This document shows, one piece after another, positions 48,056-61,766 of a stretch of DNA of 64,000 bases. The stretch comes from Leptodactylus fallax. Taxonomy: Eukaryota > Chordata > Amphibia > Anura > Leptodactylidae. The stretch spans positions 2,647,001 to 2,711,000 of the forward strand of contig CAMRHE010000156.1 in NCBI GenBank assembly GCA_947044405.1. The letters are read 5' to 3'. Made by a program: the position numbers and the translations under genes. Within the stretch, counting starts at the first letter, position 1. Every line of letters starts with the position of its first letter. The notes below the pieces were generated by a model that saw nothing but the letters and a program-made list of their open reading frames with translations, searched no databases and was not told the DNA's origin.

Positions 48056-49476
48056 CTACTTTTTGGATCTACAATCTATTATAGAAATCAGGTATTTCTT
48101 TAACATGATTTTGTTTTTGAATTTATTAAAATATTTTGCACTACTGGAAGCAATTTGTATTGGAAAAATATCATCATGTTGTGTCATCACAAACTCTTTT
48201 CTAAGCACGTCAGATGCATTTCCAATAATGTAAAGAACAATTTTGCCCACAAACTCATTATACTTATGGCTGGTCATTTTGGTCAGTAACTTAGCTCACA
48301 TTGAGAGAATTTTTGACTGTATTAGCATGGCCCCATTTGCTATCAGTGATTCAGAGATGTGGGCACAGTATTCCTGTCATATTATCACACTTACTGTCTT
48401 CGGTAAGATGCTTACCTCCTCTAATGGACAGTGAACCATCAATTGTTTCAGATACAGAGATCACTGACTCTATAACTCTCCCGTCTTCTGGGAAACCGAC
48501 AAACAGTTAGTGGCTGGCGATGTCCTGGGATAATCTATTCTCTATACTTCTGGAAATTACCACAGATGTTCACCTACACTGAGATGTTCAGAATAACTTC
48601 CGAAATAGCATGATGTACCGTAATTGGGTATTTGTCATGCGCTAATTCTAGCAATTGGATTGTTTAGATTGAATCCTAACTGGAATCTTGTATATATTGT
48701 TACATAGTCAATTCATACATTAACTGTATGTTCATTTCATATGTAATGTAATGTGTTAAAGGCACTATGCCCAGGGTACCCTATATGAGAAGACTCTGAT
48801 TTGTTATACCACTTTATTACTCACACACAGAATTTAATGAAAGATATTGTAGAATTTTAGGGTGTCTTCTCACCATAGATATCATGACCTGTCTAATGTT
48901 TTAAAGTGCAAAGATAAACAAACAAGTCCATTCGTCACAACTGTTTAAAGTTACATATGATCATTCAATAGCTGCTTAAGTAGAGCTGGCACTGGCAAGT
49001 AACTAAAGAAATCTAACATTAGAGTTTTTAGTCTTCACAATATCCTGCTATTACTATCTCTGGCTAGATAGACATCACTGCTCATAAGAGAACAATGCCA
49101 TCTGTTTGTAAACCTTGTAATGCACAAGTAAAAAGGAAAACATATCTTGACGTTTGTTTCTTTCACCTCTACTATAACAAGTATGGCTCATACTTGCCAT
49201 GTATATACACACAACTTCATGTGACAAATCAAGACGCAGTGTGGATACAGCCTGTGGAACAGCTGAAGTTTCTGCAATAGTCCATTTGGGCCTAAAGTGA
49301 CAACACATTCTATGGGAGCAATACTTAAAGCTTCAGCATTTACAATTCTTCTGATTTATTTTGTTGCTTTTCTATTTTACTTTCTTGTACTCTTTTGATT
49401 TCTTCTGTGAGGATTATGAGTTGTTCAGCCTCACAGTCTATAATATATATATATAAGGAGTGGAAAGTCTTAACTG
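48056..49476 (-). other. Downstream flank / 3' untranslated region of RETREG1
   Basis: It lies directly after the RETREG1 stop codon on the minus strand. The nearest AATAAA on that strand is at 49360-49355, and another TTTATT (plus) is near 48810. Which one is used is not visible. No frame with a recognised product was seen. Confidence 0.4.
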
Positions 49477-49955
49477 TTAATGACCCCCAAGTAGACTGGA
49501 GAGAAATCCTGAAGATGGCTTCTTGCCCTCTGATTCTTGGCTTGATGAATGTCCCACTTCATCGTCTATATCTTCCAGCTCTGACTGATCCAAAAGTTCA
49601 AAGTCATCAGCTTCCTCTATGTCAGTATCCTCAGGCAAGGTGGCAGCTGGAGGCTGTGAGCTGAGCAAGGCTGACTGTAACTGGTCAGTGATAGCTGCTG
49701 TGACGGCAGCTGTGATGACCTCTCCGGCCACACCAGTGACTAGGCTAAATGGCTGCTCATTACCTAGAAGTAGGGACAGCGCTGCTGCTGAACACTTATC
49801 AGCACTAGATTCATGCCCTTTTTCATGCTTTCTCTTTAGCATTGGAGGTATCCCTATACTTGAGTCTTCATCATTGGATCCCGAACCATTTTCTGGAGAT
49901 GGGAATTCAGTTAGGTCTCTAGAAAATGCCTCCTCTTCACTTGGTCGGTCAAGAT
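49477..49955 (-). CDS. RETREG1: RETREG1 last coding exon (C-terminal tail with LIR)
   Basis: RETREG1 (FAM134B) is an ER-membrane receptor that binds LC3/GABARAP and delivers ER sheets to autophagy. After the acceptor TTAATGCAG the exon begins in the codon split with the previous exon (G|AT) and reads DLDRPSEEEAFSRDL. It then has an acidic Ser-rich stretch, EVITAAVTAAITDQLQ, the LC3-interacting motif EADDFELLDQSEL (FELL at about 49602-49591), and ends SGFLSSLLGGH before the stop. Both the LIR and the C terminus fit the mammalian protein closely, setting it apart from RETREG2 and RETREG3. Middle segments are shorter or more diverged. Open and intact, so the gene is likely functional. Confidence 0.95.
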
Positions 49956-50690
49956 CTGCATTAAGCACCAATAGTTATAAAAATGTATATATTACAACGC
50001 TATGTTTGAAATAAAGATGCAATGAAACTCTTAGTTAAAAAAAACTATGTTCCTCTTTTACTACTTTTTACCTTTTTTCTTAGAGAACCGCTTCAGGTCT
50101 CCAGAACCCACAACTATGGCTACTGCATAACTGCTGCATTATCAGCCATGAGAAAAAGTATCTGCTTCCTTCAACTAAAGGAACTGCATCACCAAAAAAA
50201 AGCAATAAATGTATAGGTCCCCATACACATATGAAAACCTGCTGATTCTGGGAGACTGGCCAACTATCTCCTAACCAATAATGTCTGGGGATTGAAGAAT
50301 CAGACATGATGAATCTTATCAAGCCAATCCTTTGCTGTCTCGGAGATACGCAGCTTACTCTCCTGTCCCCTCTGAAAGCACATGTAGGACTAACGGAACT
50401 GAAAGTGCCTGTGTATGGAGAAGTAGGAAGGAATGATTCGTAATGGACTGATGGTCTTTTTTGATAAAATTAAAGGGAGTCTATCACCTCCCCCAGCCAC
50501 CTTACACCACTACACCACTGCCATTCACTATAATGAAGCTCTGTAAGTAACTTAAGGTGGAAAGATATTCACAGTCTGGGTATAAAGCAAATTAATGTTT
50601 TCATTTACTAACAACAAACAGAGCTCTTGAGGGCTGATGTATCCAAACTGGTGCAAAGGAAAGCAGTACTAGTGTCCCATAGCAATCTAC
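49956..50690. other. RETREG1 intron, unassigned
   Basis: 50630-50690 is a common dispersed motif (AACTGGTGCAAAGGAAAGC). No exon recognised. Confidence 0.4.
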
Positions 50691-50945
50691 AGTATTTGAC
50701 CTCTCATGTCCGCAGAGGAAAACTCTACGGACTTTCTGTGAAAAGCTCTGCAGGGAAAAGCGCTTTTTTGCTGCAGCTTGCTATGTGGTGGCCTTAGCTT
50801 TAAGGCCGGGGTCCCATGTTGTGAAAACGCAGCGTTTTGGCTGTGGCGGAAACGTTTTACAAAGTGGTAGGAATTCTGGATAATCCCATCTACACACTGC
50901 AGAAAAAACTCTGCAGCACAAAAGCTGCGTTTTCAAAAACATGAG
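50691..50945. repeat. GGGGTCCCAC-type MITE fragments
   Basis: One copy ends near GCTATGTGGTGGCCTTAGC and a second begins TTAAGGCCGGGGTCCCATG. ATGAGAGGTC at the right mirrors ACCTCTCATG at the left (50699-50708). Confidence 0.5.
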
Positions 50946-51049
50946 AGGTCAAAATGAAAGCAGCAACTTAAGTGGCTGCCATGGAAAATTATTCCACTAC
51001 TTAATTGCACTAGTTTTGATACGTCTTCAAAGTATATTAGAATCTTGTA

Positions 51050-51425
51050 CAGGTGCATCTCAATGAATTAGAATATTTTTGAAACGTTCATTCATTTCAG
51101 TAATTCAGTAATACAATTCATAATCAGCGTCTTCCATGATTGTGTGTCCTACTGAACCAGACTGAGGGACCATTTAAAGGCTTAGGAAACCTTGGCAGGT
51201 GACACACTGAATTTACAATACTGAACTTTTTTACAATATTCTAATTTTCTTAGCTTTGGGTTTTCATTAGCTGTAATCCATAATCAACATTTACAGAAAT
51301 AAAACACTTGAAATAGAACACTCTGTGTGTAAAGAATCTAGAAAATATAGGAGGTCACTTTTTCAATTTAATTACTGAAAAAAATAAACGTTTCAAAGAT
51401 ATTCTAATTTATTGATATGTACCTG
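51050..51425. mobile_element. Non-autonomous mariner-type element
   Basis: Starts CAGGTGCATCTCAATGAATTAG after TA, and ends GATATTCTAATTTATTGATAT...ACCTG. Inverted ends and the internal AGCTGTAATCCATAATCAAC match a well-known vertebrate family (memory). Confidence 0.7.
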
Positions 51426-51567
51426 TTTATGATTTGTGAAGGTAAATAGTCACCAAAGACATTTTTGATGATTCAGATCAGTAGATATATAAATAGATTG
51501 TGTTGGGATACAGCACGAAAGGATCTGATGTATTTGGTTGTTTAGCTGAAATTAGGAAGATAACCCT

Positions 51568-54201
51568 TTGAAATTAATGAATAGGTTACCTAAGGGCAAC
51601 AGGAAGGGTGGAGGGGTAGGGTTACTTCTGTCACCACAGTGCATTTTTCAGGCCATCCCACCAGTACCCTCACTCACATTCCCCTCATTTGAAGTACATG
51701 CTATCAGAATTTTCCTCCCACTCTCCTTACGAGTAGCCGTGATCTACCGTCCACCCGGCTCACCCTACCAATTTCTGGATCACTTCGCTTCTTGGCTTCC
51801 TCTCTTTTTATCCAGTGAAATTCCTACCCTCATCATGGGTGACTTTAACATCCCCACTAACACCCCTGTCTCCCCAGCTGCCTCACAGTTTCTCTCAATA
51901 ACTACTTCTTTTGGTCTTTCACAACTTTCCTCTTCCGCCACACATGTAGATGGTAACACGATCAATCTTGTCTTCCATCGACTCCTCACAGTTTCTAAAT
52001 TTACTAACTCTTCTCTGCCCCTCTATGATCACAATCTTCTGTCTCTCACCATCAGCGCTTCCTCTCCTTCACAGGACACACCTACTCATCATACATATAG
52101 GAATTTACGTGCTATTAACACCCAGCAACTATCAGATACTCTACAGTCCTCTCTGTCCCCCATCTCTTCACTCTCCTGCCTCAATCTGGCCCCAGCACTA
52201 TAATGAAACCCTTAAGAGTGCATTGGATGAGGTGGCTCCCCCCTCCAGTCGAAAGGTTAGACGCAGGAGGCAGCAACCCTGGCACACGCCACAGACACGT
52301 TTTCTTCAGCGGTGCTCTAGGTGTGCTGAACGTCTGTGGAGAAAATCACGTACACCTGCAGACTTCCTCCATTTTAAATTTATGCTTAAAACCTATAATT
52401 CTGCCCTTCACCTAGCCAAACAAGCCTATTTCACCGCTCTCATCTCTTCTCTCTCCTATAACCCTAAAAGGCTATTTGAAACTTCACTCCTTACTCACTC
52501 CCAAGGTGCAGATGCCATTCACAGACCTTAGCGCAGATGACCTGGCCACTTATTTCCATGATAAAATTGATAAGATCCATCAGGAAATAACTGCCCAATC
52601 CCCAGGTGACCCCACTGACCCCCTCACCAGCCGCACTTCAGACTGTTCATTCTCATCTTTTGAACCTTACAGAGGAGGAAGTATCTCAGCAACTTTCTTC
52701 TTCTCGCCCTACAACCTGTAGGTCGTGACCCTTTCCCCTCACACCTTATCCAAGTCTCTGTTGCCTGCCGTCACGACTTACCTTACTAAAATTTTTTAAC
52801 CTCTCTCTCTCTTCTGGAATTTTCCCATCCTCTTTCAAACATGCTGTCATAACCCCACTACTGAAGAAATCCTCCCTTGACCCGTCCTGTGCTGCTATCG
52901 ACCTGTCTCTAACCTTCCTTTTATCTCCAAAATCTTGGAACGCTTAGTCTATTCTCGTTTAATCCGCTATCTTTCTGCTAACTCTCTTCTTGACCCCTTA
53001 CAATCTGGCTTCCGCACTCTACTGAAACGGCTCTCACAAAAGTCTCCAATGATCTCCTGACGGCTAAATCCAAAGGTGATTACTCTCTTCTTACTCTTCT
53101 AGATCTCTCAGCAGCATTTGACACTGTTGACCATCAACTCCTCCTCACTATGCTCCGTTCTGTTGGCCTCACAGATACCGCTCTCTCCTGGTTTTCCTCT
53201 TATCTCTCTGACCACACTTTCTGTGTATCATTTGCGTGCTCTGTTTCTTCCCCTCTTCCCCTTGCCGTTGGGGTTCCTCAGGGCTCGGTCCTAGGTCCCC
53301 TGCTCTTCTCCATCTACACAGCCCCATTGGACAAACCATCACTAGATTTGGCTTCCGGTACCATCTTTATGCTGATGACACCCAATTATATACGTCATCC
53401 CGTCACATCACCCCTGCACTAATACAGAACACCAGTGATTGCCTCTCTGCTGTCTCAAATATCATGTCTTCGCTTTATCTGAAACTGAATCTCTCAAAGA
53501 CTGAACTACTGCTGTTTCCACCATCTAATAGATCTGTCCCTGATATCTCCATTGCAGTCTCTGGCCTTACCATAACTCCTAGGCAGTATGTCCGCTGCCT
53601 CGGGGTTTTGTTTGACTCAGACCTTTCCTTCACCCCCCATATCCAATCACTCGCACACTCATGTCATCTCCACCTCAAAAACATCTCCAGAATCTGCCCT
53701 TTCCTTACCACAAATACACTAAAGACACTTATTGTTGCCCTGATTCACTCTCGCCTTGACTACTGTAACTCCTTACTAATCGGTCTTCCCCTTACTAAAC
53801 TCTCCCCTCTACAATCTATTCTGAATGCGGCGGCCAGGCTCATCTATCAGTCTAGACACTACAGCGATGACTCCGGTCTGTGCCGGTCACTACATTGGCT
53901 GCCTATTCAATACAGAATACAATATAAACTCATTCACAAGGCTCTTCATAATGCTGCACCTCCCTACATTTCCTCCTTAATCTCTGTCTATCGCCCAACC
54001 CATACTGTCCGTTCACTCGATGACCTAAGACTAACATCCTCTATTATCAAAACCTCCTATGCTCGTATACAAGACTTCTCCCGAGTTGCACCACTTCTCT
54101 GGAATGCTCTATCCCGGACTATTAGATTAACCCCCAATTTCCACAGCTTCAAGCGTAAACTAAAGACATATCTTTTCAGACAGGCCTATCACAACTCCTA
54201 A
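51568..54201 (+). pseudogene. LINE ORF2: endonuclease and reverse transcriptase
   Basis: AP-type endonuclease: AVIYRPPGSPYQFL and PTLIMGDFNIP (about 51834), then HVDGNTIN and PLYDHNLLSLTI. The N-terminal part before KGGGVGLLLS is missing. Reverse transcriptase: [16 protein letters not shown] (about 53100), [15 protein letters not shown] (about 53272) and the catalytic LYADDTQLY at 53365-53391, with YADD from 53368. The C-terminal region LHWLPIQYRIQYKL and SFKRKLKTYLFRQAY ends at 54199-54201. The pieces lie in at least three frames with several stops between 52200 and 53250, so it is dead. Domain order fits L2-group ORF2. Confidence 0.85.
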
Positions 54202-54610
54202 TGTAAACTCTTCTGTAATTAGAATCCCTAAAATGTATCCTCCTCTGTTCACGCTCCTGCATTACCTCACAGGATAGGATGCCGTATCAGACTAACTTTA
54301 TATCTCCAGGCACCATCTGCACGTTAAAGGACACGACTGATGATGGCTCATACAGTTTTATACATGGGTAATGATAGTAACCTCTATTACAGAATTGTCT
54401 GAACATTGTACAAACAATGCTACATCTGTTGCCAACCCTGCTACGTCCTGTGTCACCCCCTCTACCTCATAGATTGTAAGCTCTTGTGAGCAGGGCCCTC
54501 AGTCCCAGTGTGTGAATTGAATATTTCTTTGTAATGTATCTTTTTTGTCAGTACTTGAACCCTACAAATTGTACAGTGATGTGGAATAAGTTGGCGCTAT
54601 ATTAATAAAA

Positions 54611-54632
54611 TTTATTATTATTATTATTATTA
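54611..54632 (+). repeat. (TTA)n microsatellite tail of the LINE
   Basis: Seven TTA/ATT units form the 3' tail. Confidence 0.85.
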
Positions 54633-54732
54633 AGTAGAGTAATTCTGATTTGTTTCTTGCTATTTTTACATGACTTTATTAGTATATCAATGGTTTTTAT
54701 TCTTGGAGACTGTAATGCTGTATGTGTCATAC

Positions 54733-54859
54733 CATCTGATGTGTCGGTCTGTGGAGTGTACCCTTCTGAGAGGTTGAATGTTCCATTGTCTGTCCAGGAC
54801 AAGTCAGATGGTTCTGTTCCAGAAACTGATAGTTCTTTAGCTACTGTTTCTGGACTGAT
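54733..54859 (-). CDS. RETREG1: RETREG1 exon with conserved SWTDNGTF motif
   Basis: The 127-bp exon follows the acceptor TTCTTGTTTTGTAG and ends GATG|GTATGA. It reads [16 protein letters not shown], then [18 protein letters not shown] and DTSD, nearly identical to the mammalian cytosolic tail ahead of the LIR-bearing exon. The entry phase is 0 and exit phase 1, matching the AT-CTT start of the 49955 exon. No stops. Confidence 0.95.
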
Positions 54860-55282
54860 CTACAAAACAAGAATGGTATATTATTGTGAATATATGACAG
54901 TATTAATTAACTGCACAATAAGTAAGTAACTGACTTATCGCCTATTCACATGTCCCCATAAACAGTGATTCCTAAATAAAGTGTCAGCCAAAAGATCCTC
55001 CATTGCCATCCTCACTGGCATTGTGCCCTATATACAGTGTGTGTCAGATATGTGCCACAAAATTTGTGGGCTATATTGCAGAGGTAATAGGCCATTATAT
55101 TTTACTGTATATCGATACAAGAATATTTCCAGAAACAAATCTGGAATCCTGAATCTCAGATGGTCCTACTCCACACATCAAATATTCTATTTCTTGAGTA
55201 CCCTTAGTTCCTTTAACATGGCAGATCAGACCATTATAAAACTAGACCACCCGGTTATAAAAAATCAAACAGTAATAGTCAC
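54860..55282. other. RETREG1 intron, unassigned
   Basis: No recognised repeat or exon. Confidence 0.4.
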
Positions 55283-55350
55283 CTGAGGGCACAATGCAGA
55301 AAGCTCCAATTCACTGTCCTCTTCTGCTGTAATTGTTTCTATCTTTTTTT
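55283..55350 (-). CDS. RETREG1: RETREG1 small exon (acidic tail)
   Basis: The 68-bp exon lies between the acceptor ATTTTTCAG and donor CAG|GTGACT. In the phase set by its neighbours it reads KKIETITAEEDSELELSALCPQ. The DSELELSALCPQ part matches the mammalian DSEL.FSALCP stretch; the first half is lineage-specific. Phases (1 in, 0 out) agree with both neighbours. Confidence 0.9.
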
Positions 55351-56324
55351 CTGAAAAATATGGAAATACATGTTAAAGTATTTAAGTCACTGTTATTTCT
55401 TTCAGCTTGGTGCATAAGATACAATGCAAATATATAGAAAACAAGTGTATAAAAGTTATTGTGAAGTGATTGTGTAATATGATCATTTATGACTTCCTGC
55501 TGATATCATGTTTCAAATGTCTGTCTGATGTTCAGAATTGGGCTTCTACGTACACATATGAAAACATTCAAGTTAAGGTGAAGTTTTCATTGTAAAAAAA
55601 TATGAAAAGGACATATAAATTCTCAGACAATTTTACCACTTACATTCACACCTGAATTGTAAACAAACTTGTTCTATGACAAACAACGAAAAAATTGTTC
55701 TTGTAGGACTGAGCTTCCGACGCACATGTGAACATACCATTACTTTATTTCAAAAGTAATTTGTCAGAAGCATATGCAGTCGCATAATTTAGATTTCATG
55801 TAGATTTCACGGAAGAAATTTCCAATGTAAAGGTTGGGTGATCTCTACAAATGCCAAGCTTTCTAATCACATGCTGTAAATTGCAGTTGCAAATGGCTGA
55901 AAAAAAACAAAAAAGCTTATACTCATCCCAACCAATGTCCTGCTGCTGCCATCCCAGTGATGCTTGGGTCCCTACTTCTCTCTACTTCCTACAGGGTATG
56001 GCTGCAATGACCAATTAACGGCTCAGATGAGTCACAGCTAAAAATCATAACTGAATGAGCAGGCATTCTCAGCCACTTCCTGCCGCATTGGAATGGGTGC
56101 AGGAAGTGGAGAACAGTGGGGAATCAGGCACCATTGGAACACCAGTAGCAGGTGATCTGTGCAGCATAAAGCTCTTTTGTTTTTTAAAAGCCATTTGCAG
56201 CCCGCTGCCAAAAAAAAGGAATGGGCTACTGTTCAAGCATTGGTGTAAGTTCAAGTTGTAGGATGACCTCTGGTGAGAGAACTATGGCATATTGATATGC
56301 TAATAATGTTTTAATGTTGGAGAA
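55351..56324. other. RETREG1 intron, unassigned
   Basis: Mixed sequence. 55930-56280 is G/C-richer with no recognised exon. Confidence 0.4.
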
Positions 56325-56659
56325 ACCCTTTTAGACCGGGGCCCCACGTAGCGTAAATGCCATGCCAAAAACTGTGGCGTTTTACATTAACTGCAAAGTA
56401 GATGGGATTCTGGTTAATCCCATCCACACATTGCAGAAAACAATCCACAGCTTAAATGCTTTGATTTGAAAAACACTCTAGTTTTTGCAAATCACAGCAT
56501 GTCAATTATATTTACAGAAATTCTGGCAGTTTCCGTATTGGTGTAATGGACGCAGAGACTCTGCAGAGAAAAACTGTGCGGACTCTATGTGAAAAGTGCT
56601 GCAGGAAAAAAACGTGCTTTTAGGCTGCAGCTTGTTACATGGTGGACTTAGCCTTAAGG
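56325..56659 (+). repeat. GGGGTCCCAC-type MITE, copy 5
   Basis: Starts TTTTAGACCGGGGCCCCACG and ends TTACATGGTGGACTTAGCC. Confidence 0.6.
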
Positions 56660-56900
56660 CCGGGGCCTCATGTTGCAAAAATGCAGTGAAAAACACTTGT
56701 GTTTCTGAAAATCTCAATTATACCTACGGAAATGCTGGCATTTTCTTTATAGGTATAATAGAGGCAGAAAGTCCGCAGAGGAAAACTCTGCCCAATCGCA
56801 AAGAGAAATGCTGCAGAAAAAAACATGATGTGTTTCTGCCACGGTTTTTTCCACATTGTTTTTTTGCAGCGATTCTCTTATGTGGGTCCTTAGCCTAAGT
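56660..56900 (+). repeat. GGGGTCCCAC-type MITE, copy 6
   Basis: Starts AAGGCCGGGGCCTCATGTTG. Contains TACCTACGGAAATGC and CTTTATAGGTATAATAGAGG. Ends TATGTGGGTCCTTAGCC. Confidence 0.6.
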
Positions 56901-57046
56901 CTAAGGTCCCATGTTGCCGAAAAGCTGCTTTTTTTTGTTTCAGATTTTGCTGCAGTTTTTTGAGCCAAAGTCGAGAGTGGCTTGCAAAAGTATTCATACC
57001 CCTTGAACTTTTTCACATTTTGTCACCTTACAACCACAAACTTATA

Positions 57047-58666
<1,620 letters not shown>

Positions 58667-58864
58667 TATGTATATTATTGAGGTTTTAAGTGATAGACCA
58701 ACACAAAGTAGCAGATAATTGTGAAGTGGAATGAAAATGATACATGGTTTTCAAAATTTTAATCAAATAAAAATCTGAAAAGTGTGACGTGCAAAAGTAT
58801 TCAGCCCCCCTATGTCAATACTTTGTAGAACCACCTTTTGCTGCAAGTCTTTTTGGGTATATCT

Positions 58865-59232
58865 CTACTCTCTATCTAGAGATTGAAATTTTTGCCTATT
58901 CTTCTTTGCAAAATAGCTCAAGCTCAGCCAGATTGGAGAGTGTCTGTGAACAGCAATTTTCATGTCTTGCCACAGATGTTCAATGGCATTTAGGTCTGGA
59001 CATTGACTGGGCCATTCTAATACATGAATATTCTTTGATCTAAACCATTCCACTGTAACTCTGGCTGTATGTTTGTTGTGCCCCCTATATGGTTTGTGGC
59101 AAACTGCAAACAGTACTTCTTATGTCTTTTATGTCTTTCTTTCAACAATGGTTTTCTTCTTGCCACTCTTCCATAAAGGCCAGATTTGTGGAGTGCACAC
59201 TTATATATTTCTCTTCCATTAATTCCACTCAT
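58865..59232 (-). pseudogene. Tc1-like transposase remnant of element A
   Basis: Minus-strand pieces HKSGLYGRVARRKPLLKERH (end of the DNA-binding half) and EWFRSKNIHVLEWPSQCP then DLNAIEHLWQDMKIAVHR (around the catalytic Glu). The segment between them, with both Asp residues, is deleted. Confidence 0.8.
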
Positions 59233-59306
59233 GGCTGTGGCTCAAAAAACACAGTAAAATCTGCAACAAAAAAAGCAGCTTTTCTGCAACGTGGGGCCTT
59301 AGCCCA

Positions 59307-59487
59307 AAGCAGAAGCCACATATTACAGTAAAGTTGCAGTTTTCATTGTAGATTTTGCTGCATTTTTTTTTTTTTTAGCAAAAGCAGGAGTGGATTTAGC
59401 AGAAGAGAGCTTCCATTATATTCTAGCTTCTAAACCCATTTTGGGCTTTGGCTAAAAAAAAAAAAAAAAATAGTAAAATCTGCGAAT
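59307..59487. repeat. Palindromic MITE, further copy
   Basis: AGCCACATATTACAGTAAAG ... TTTTTTTAGCAAAAGC is mirrored by GGGCTTTGGCTAAAAAA. An A run lies at about 59453-59470. Confidence 0.5.
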
Positions 59488-59492
59488 ACAAT

Positions 59493-60202
59493 AAATTAGA
59501 TGAGTGTGTAAAAGAGTAAAGGGTATGGGACTATCGACTATACAATACACTTACTGTATTTGGCTTTCATCCACAGGCTCACAAATAACTGCAACCCAAA
59601 GACCAGTTTCTGCAGAACTGACTTCAACTTGCTGCACAATTTCTGTCCCATTTCATTGCATTTTAATAATGGACACACAAAGGCACACAATACTGCAAAA
59701 ATATAAAAACAATCATTCATAACAATGTTCTAGTAATTTTTTTTTGAAAATTACTTTTGCGATTGTACATCATCTAACAAACATTGGGTACGTGTATAAT
59801 TTTGTTATACTGTAGACAAAAGCAGATAATATAATTTGATGCAGACTTCGATAGCGGGTTTGTAAGATTTGGTGTGTCCTTGCAGGATTTTTCTGATCCT
59901 CCTTATTGAAGAATGGCGGCTCTTTGATCGTTGTAACTGTATGGGGCTCCCAGCATTTGGACACATAACAATAGCTTATTGAGACCATAAGTGTTTTTGG
60001 CCTATACATGTTCTTTAAGTGTTTAATAGTTCTCTTACACCTGTGTGAGCAGCACATTATTTTTATCTCTGAGAGCAATCAGGGATTCTGAAAAATGTTG
60101 AGAATTTACTGCAAAGTATATTAAAGAGTAGCAGAATTTTTACTTTGAAGCTTTATTTACATATAAACAGATTAAACATCTCATTGGTAGAAGTATGTTG
60201 TA
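59493..60202. other. RETREG1 intron around the exon at 59692, unassigned
   Basis: Apart from the exon, no recognised element. Intron sequence 59700-60202 is AT-rich. Confidence 0.4.
59555..59692 (-). CDS. RETREG1: RETREG1 exon, end of membrane hairpin 2
   Basis: The 138-bp exon follows the acceptor TATTTTTGCAG. Its first codon is completed by the T of the previous exon. It reads LLCAFVCPLLKCNEMGQK, then LCSKLKSVLQKLVFG, closely matching the end of the fourth membrane segment and the amphipathic helix of the reticulon-homology domain. After LVFG the sequence (LQLFVSLWMKAKY) is unlike the conserved vertebrate sequence, although the donor ACA|GTAAGT fits in phase with the 55350 exon. Either the tail diverged here or the exon end used in the real transcript is different. 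Confidence 0.88.
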
Positions 60203-61766
60203 CAGTCATGGCCAAAAGTTTTGAGAATGACACAAATATTATATTTTCACATGATCTGCTGCCCTCTGGTTTTTATGTGTGTTTGTCAGATGTTTTTATC
60301 ACATACAGAAATATAATTGCATTCATATTATGAGTAACAGAAGCTTATATTGACAGTTAGAATGAGTTAATGCAGCAAGTCAATATTTGCAGTGTTGACC
60401 CTTCTTCTTCAGGACCTCTGCAATTCTCCCTGGCATGCTCTCAATCAACTTCTGGACCAAATCCTGACTGATAGCAGTCCATTCTTGCAGAATCAATGCT
60501 TTAATTTTGTCTGAATTTGTTGGTTTTTGTTTGTCCACCCGCCTCTTGATGATTGACCACAAGTTCTCAATGGGATTAAGATCTGGGGGGTTCCCGGGCC
60601 ATGGACCAAAAATCTCTATTTTTTCTTCCCTAAGGGCCATTTAGTTATCACCTTTGCTTTATGGCAAGGTGCTCCATCATGCTGGAAAAGGCATTGTTGA
60701 GCGCCAAACTGCTCCTGCACGGTTGGGAGAAGTTGCTCTTGGAGGACATTCTGGTACCATTCTTTATTCATGGCTGTGTTTTTAGGCAAGACTGTGAGAG
60801 AGCCGATTCCCTTGGCTGAGAAGCAACCCCACACATGAATGGTTTCAGGATGCTTTACAGTTGGCATGAGACAAGACTGGTGGTAGCGCTCACCTCTTCT
60901 TCTCCGCATAAGCTGTTTTCCAGATGTTCCAAACAATCGAAAAGGGGATTCATCAGAGAAAATGACTTTACCCCAGTCCTCAGCAGTCCACTCCCTGTAC
61001 CTTTTGCAGAATATCAGTCTGTCCCTGATGTTTTTTCTGGAGAGAAGTGGCTTCTTTGCTGCCCTCCTTGAGACCAGGCCTTGCTCCAAGAGTCTCCGCC
61101 TCACAGCGTGTGCAGATGCACTCACACCTGCCTGCTGCCATTTCTCAGCAAGCTCTGCACTGCTGGTAGCCCGATCCCGCAGCTGAAACACTTTTAAGAG
61201 ACGGTCCTGCCGCTTGCTGGTCTTTCTTGGGCGCCCTGGAGCCTTTTTGGCACCAATGGAACCTCTCTCCTTGAAGTTCTTGATGATGCGATAGATTGTT
61301 GACTGAGGTGCAATCTTTCTAGCTGCAATACTCTTCCCAGTTAGGCCATTTTTGTGCAGTGCAATGATGACTGCACGTGTTTCTTTAGAGATAACCATGG
61401 TTAACAGAAGAGAAACAATGATGGCAAGCACCAGCCTCCTTTTAAAGTGTCCAGTGGTGTCATTCTTACTTAATCAGATTGATCTCCAGCCCTGTCCTCA
61501 TCAAAACCCACACCTGTGTTAATGGAGCAATCACTGAAACGATGTTAGGTGGTCCTTTTAAGGCAGGGCTGCAATGATGTTGAAATGTGTTTTGGGGGAT
61601 AAAGTTCATTTTCTAGGCAAATATTGACTTTGCAAGTAATTGCTGTTAAGCTGATCACTCTTTATAACATTCTGGAGTATATGCAAATTGCCATTAGAAA
61701 AACTGAAGCAGTAGACTTTGTAAAAATTAATATTTGTATCATTCTCAAAACTTTTGGCCATGACTG
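60203..61766 (-). mobile_element. Tc1-like element, nearly intact
   Basis: Both ends read CAGTCATGGCCAAAAGTTTT inward with TA on each side (60201-60202, 61767-61768). 1564 bp, in the RETREG1 intron and in the same orientation as the gene. Carries a transposase with only one obvious lesion. Confidence 0.92.
60380..61398 (-). pseudogene. Tc1-like transposase with one frameshift
   Basis: Minus strand. The ATG at 61398 is in good context (ACCATGGTT). An HTH half (ETRAVIIALHKNGLTGKSIA; GRPRKTSKRQDRLL) is followed by the catalytic half with the first Asp in VIFSDESPFRLF and the second Asp in LFQHDGAPCHKAK. Near 60640 a net +2 insertion (TGGCCCTTAGG where TGGCTTAGG is expected) shifts the frame to an early stop. 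In the new frame the protein continues through PPDLNPIENLW, with the catalytic Glu, to the natural end GQHCKY at 60382-60380. It is otherwise complete for a ~340-residue Tc1 transposase. It is the youngest-looking Tc1 in the window. Confidence 0.92.

Larger units (their letters stand above)
51560..54634 (+). mobile_element. L2/CR1-group LINE, 5'-truncated
   Basis: Endonuclease and reverse transcriptase remnants are followed by a ~430-bp 3' region (TTGTAAGCTCTTGTGAGCAG; GGCGCTATATTAATAAAATT) and a (TTA)n tail at 54611-54632. This 3' end is typical of frog L2-type LINEs. It lies in the RETREG1 intron, antisense to the gene, ending about 100 bp from the donor of the 54859-54733 exon. Confidence 0.85.
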
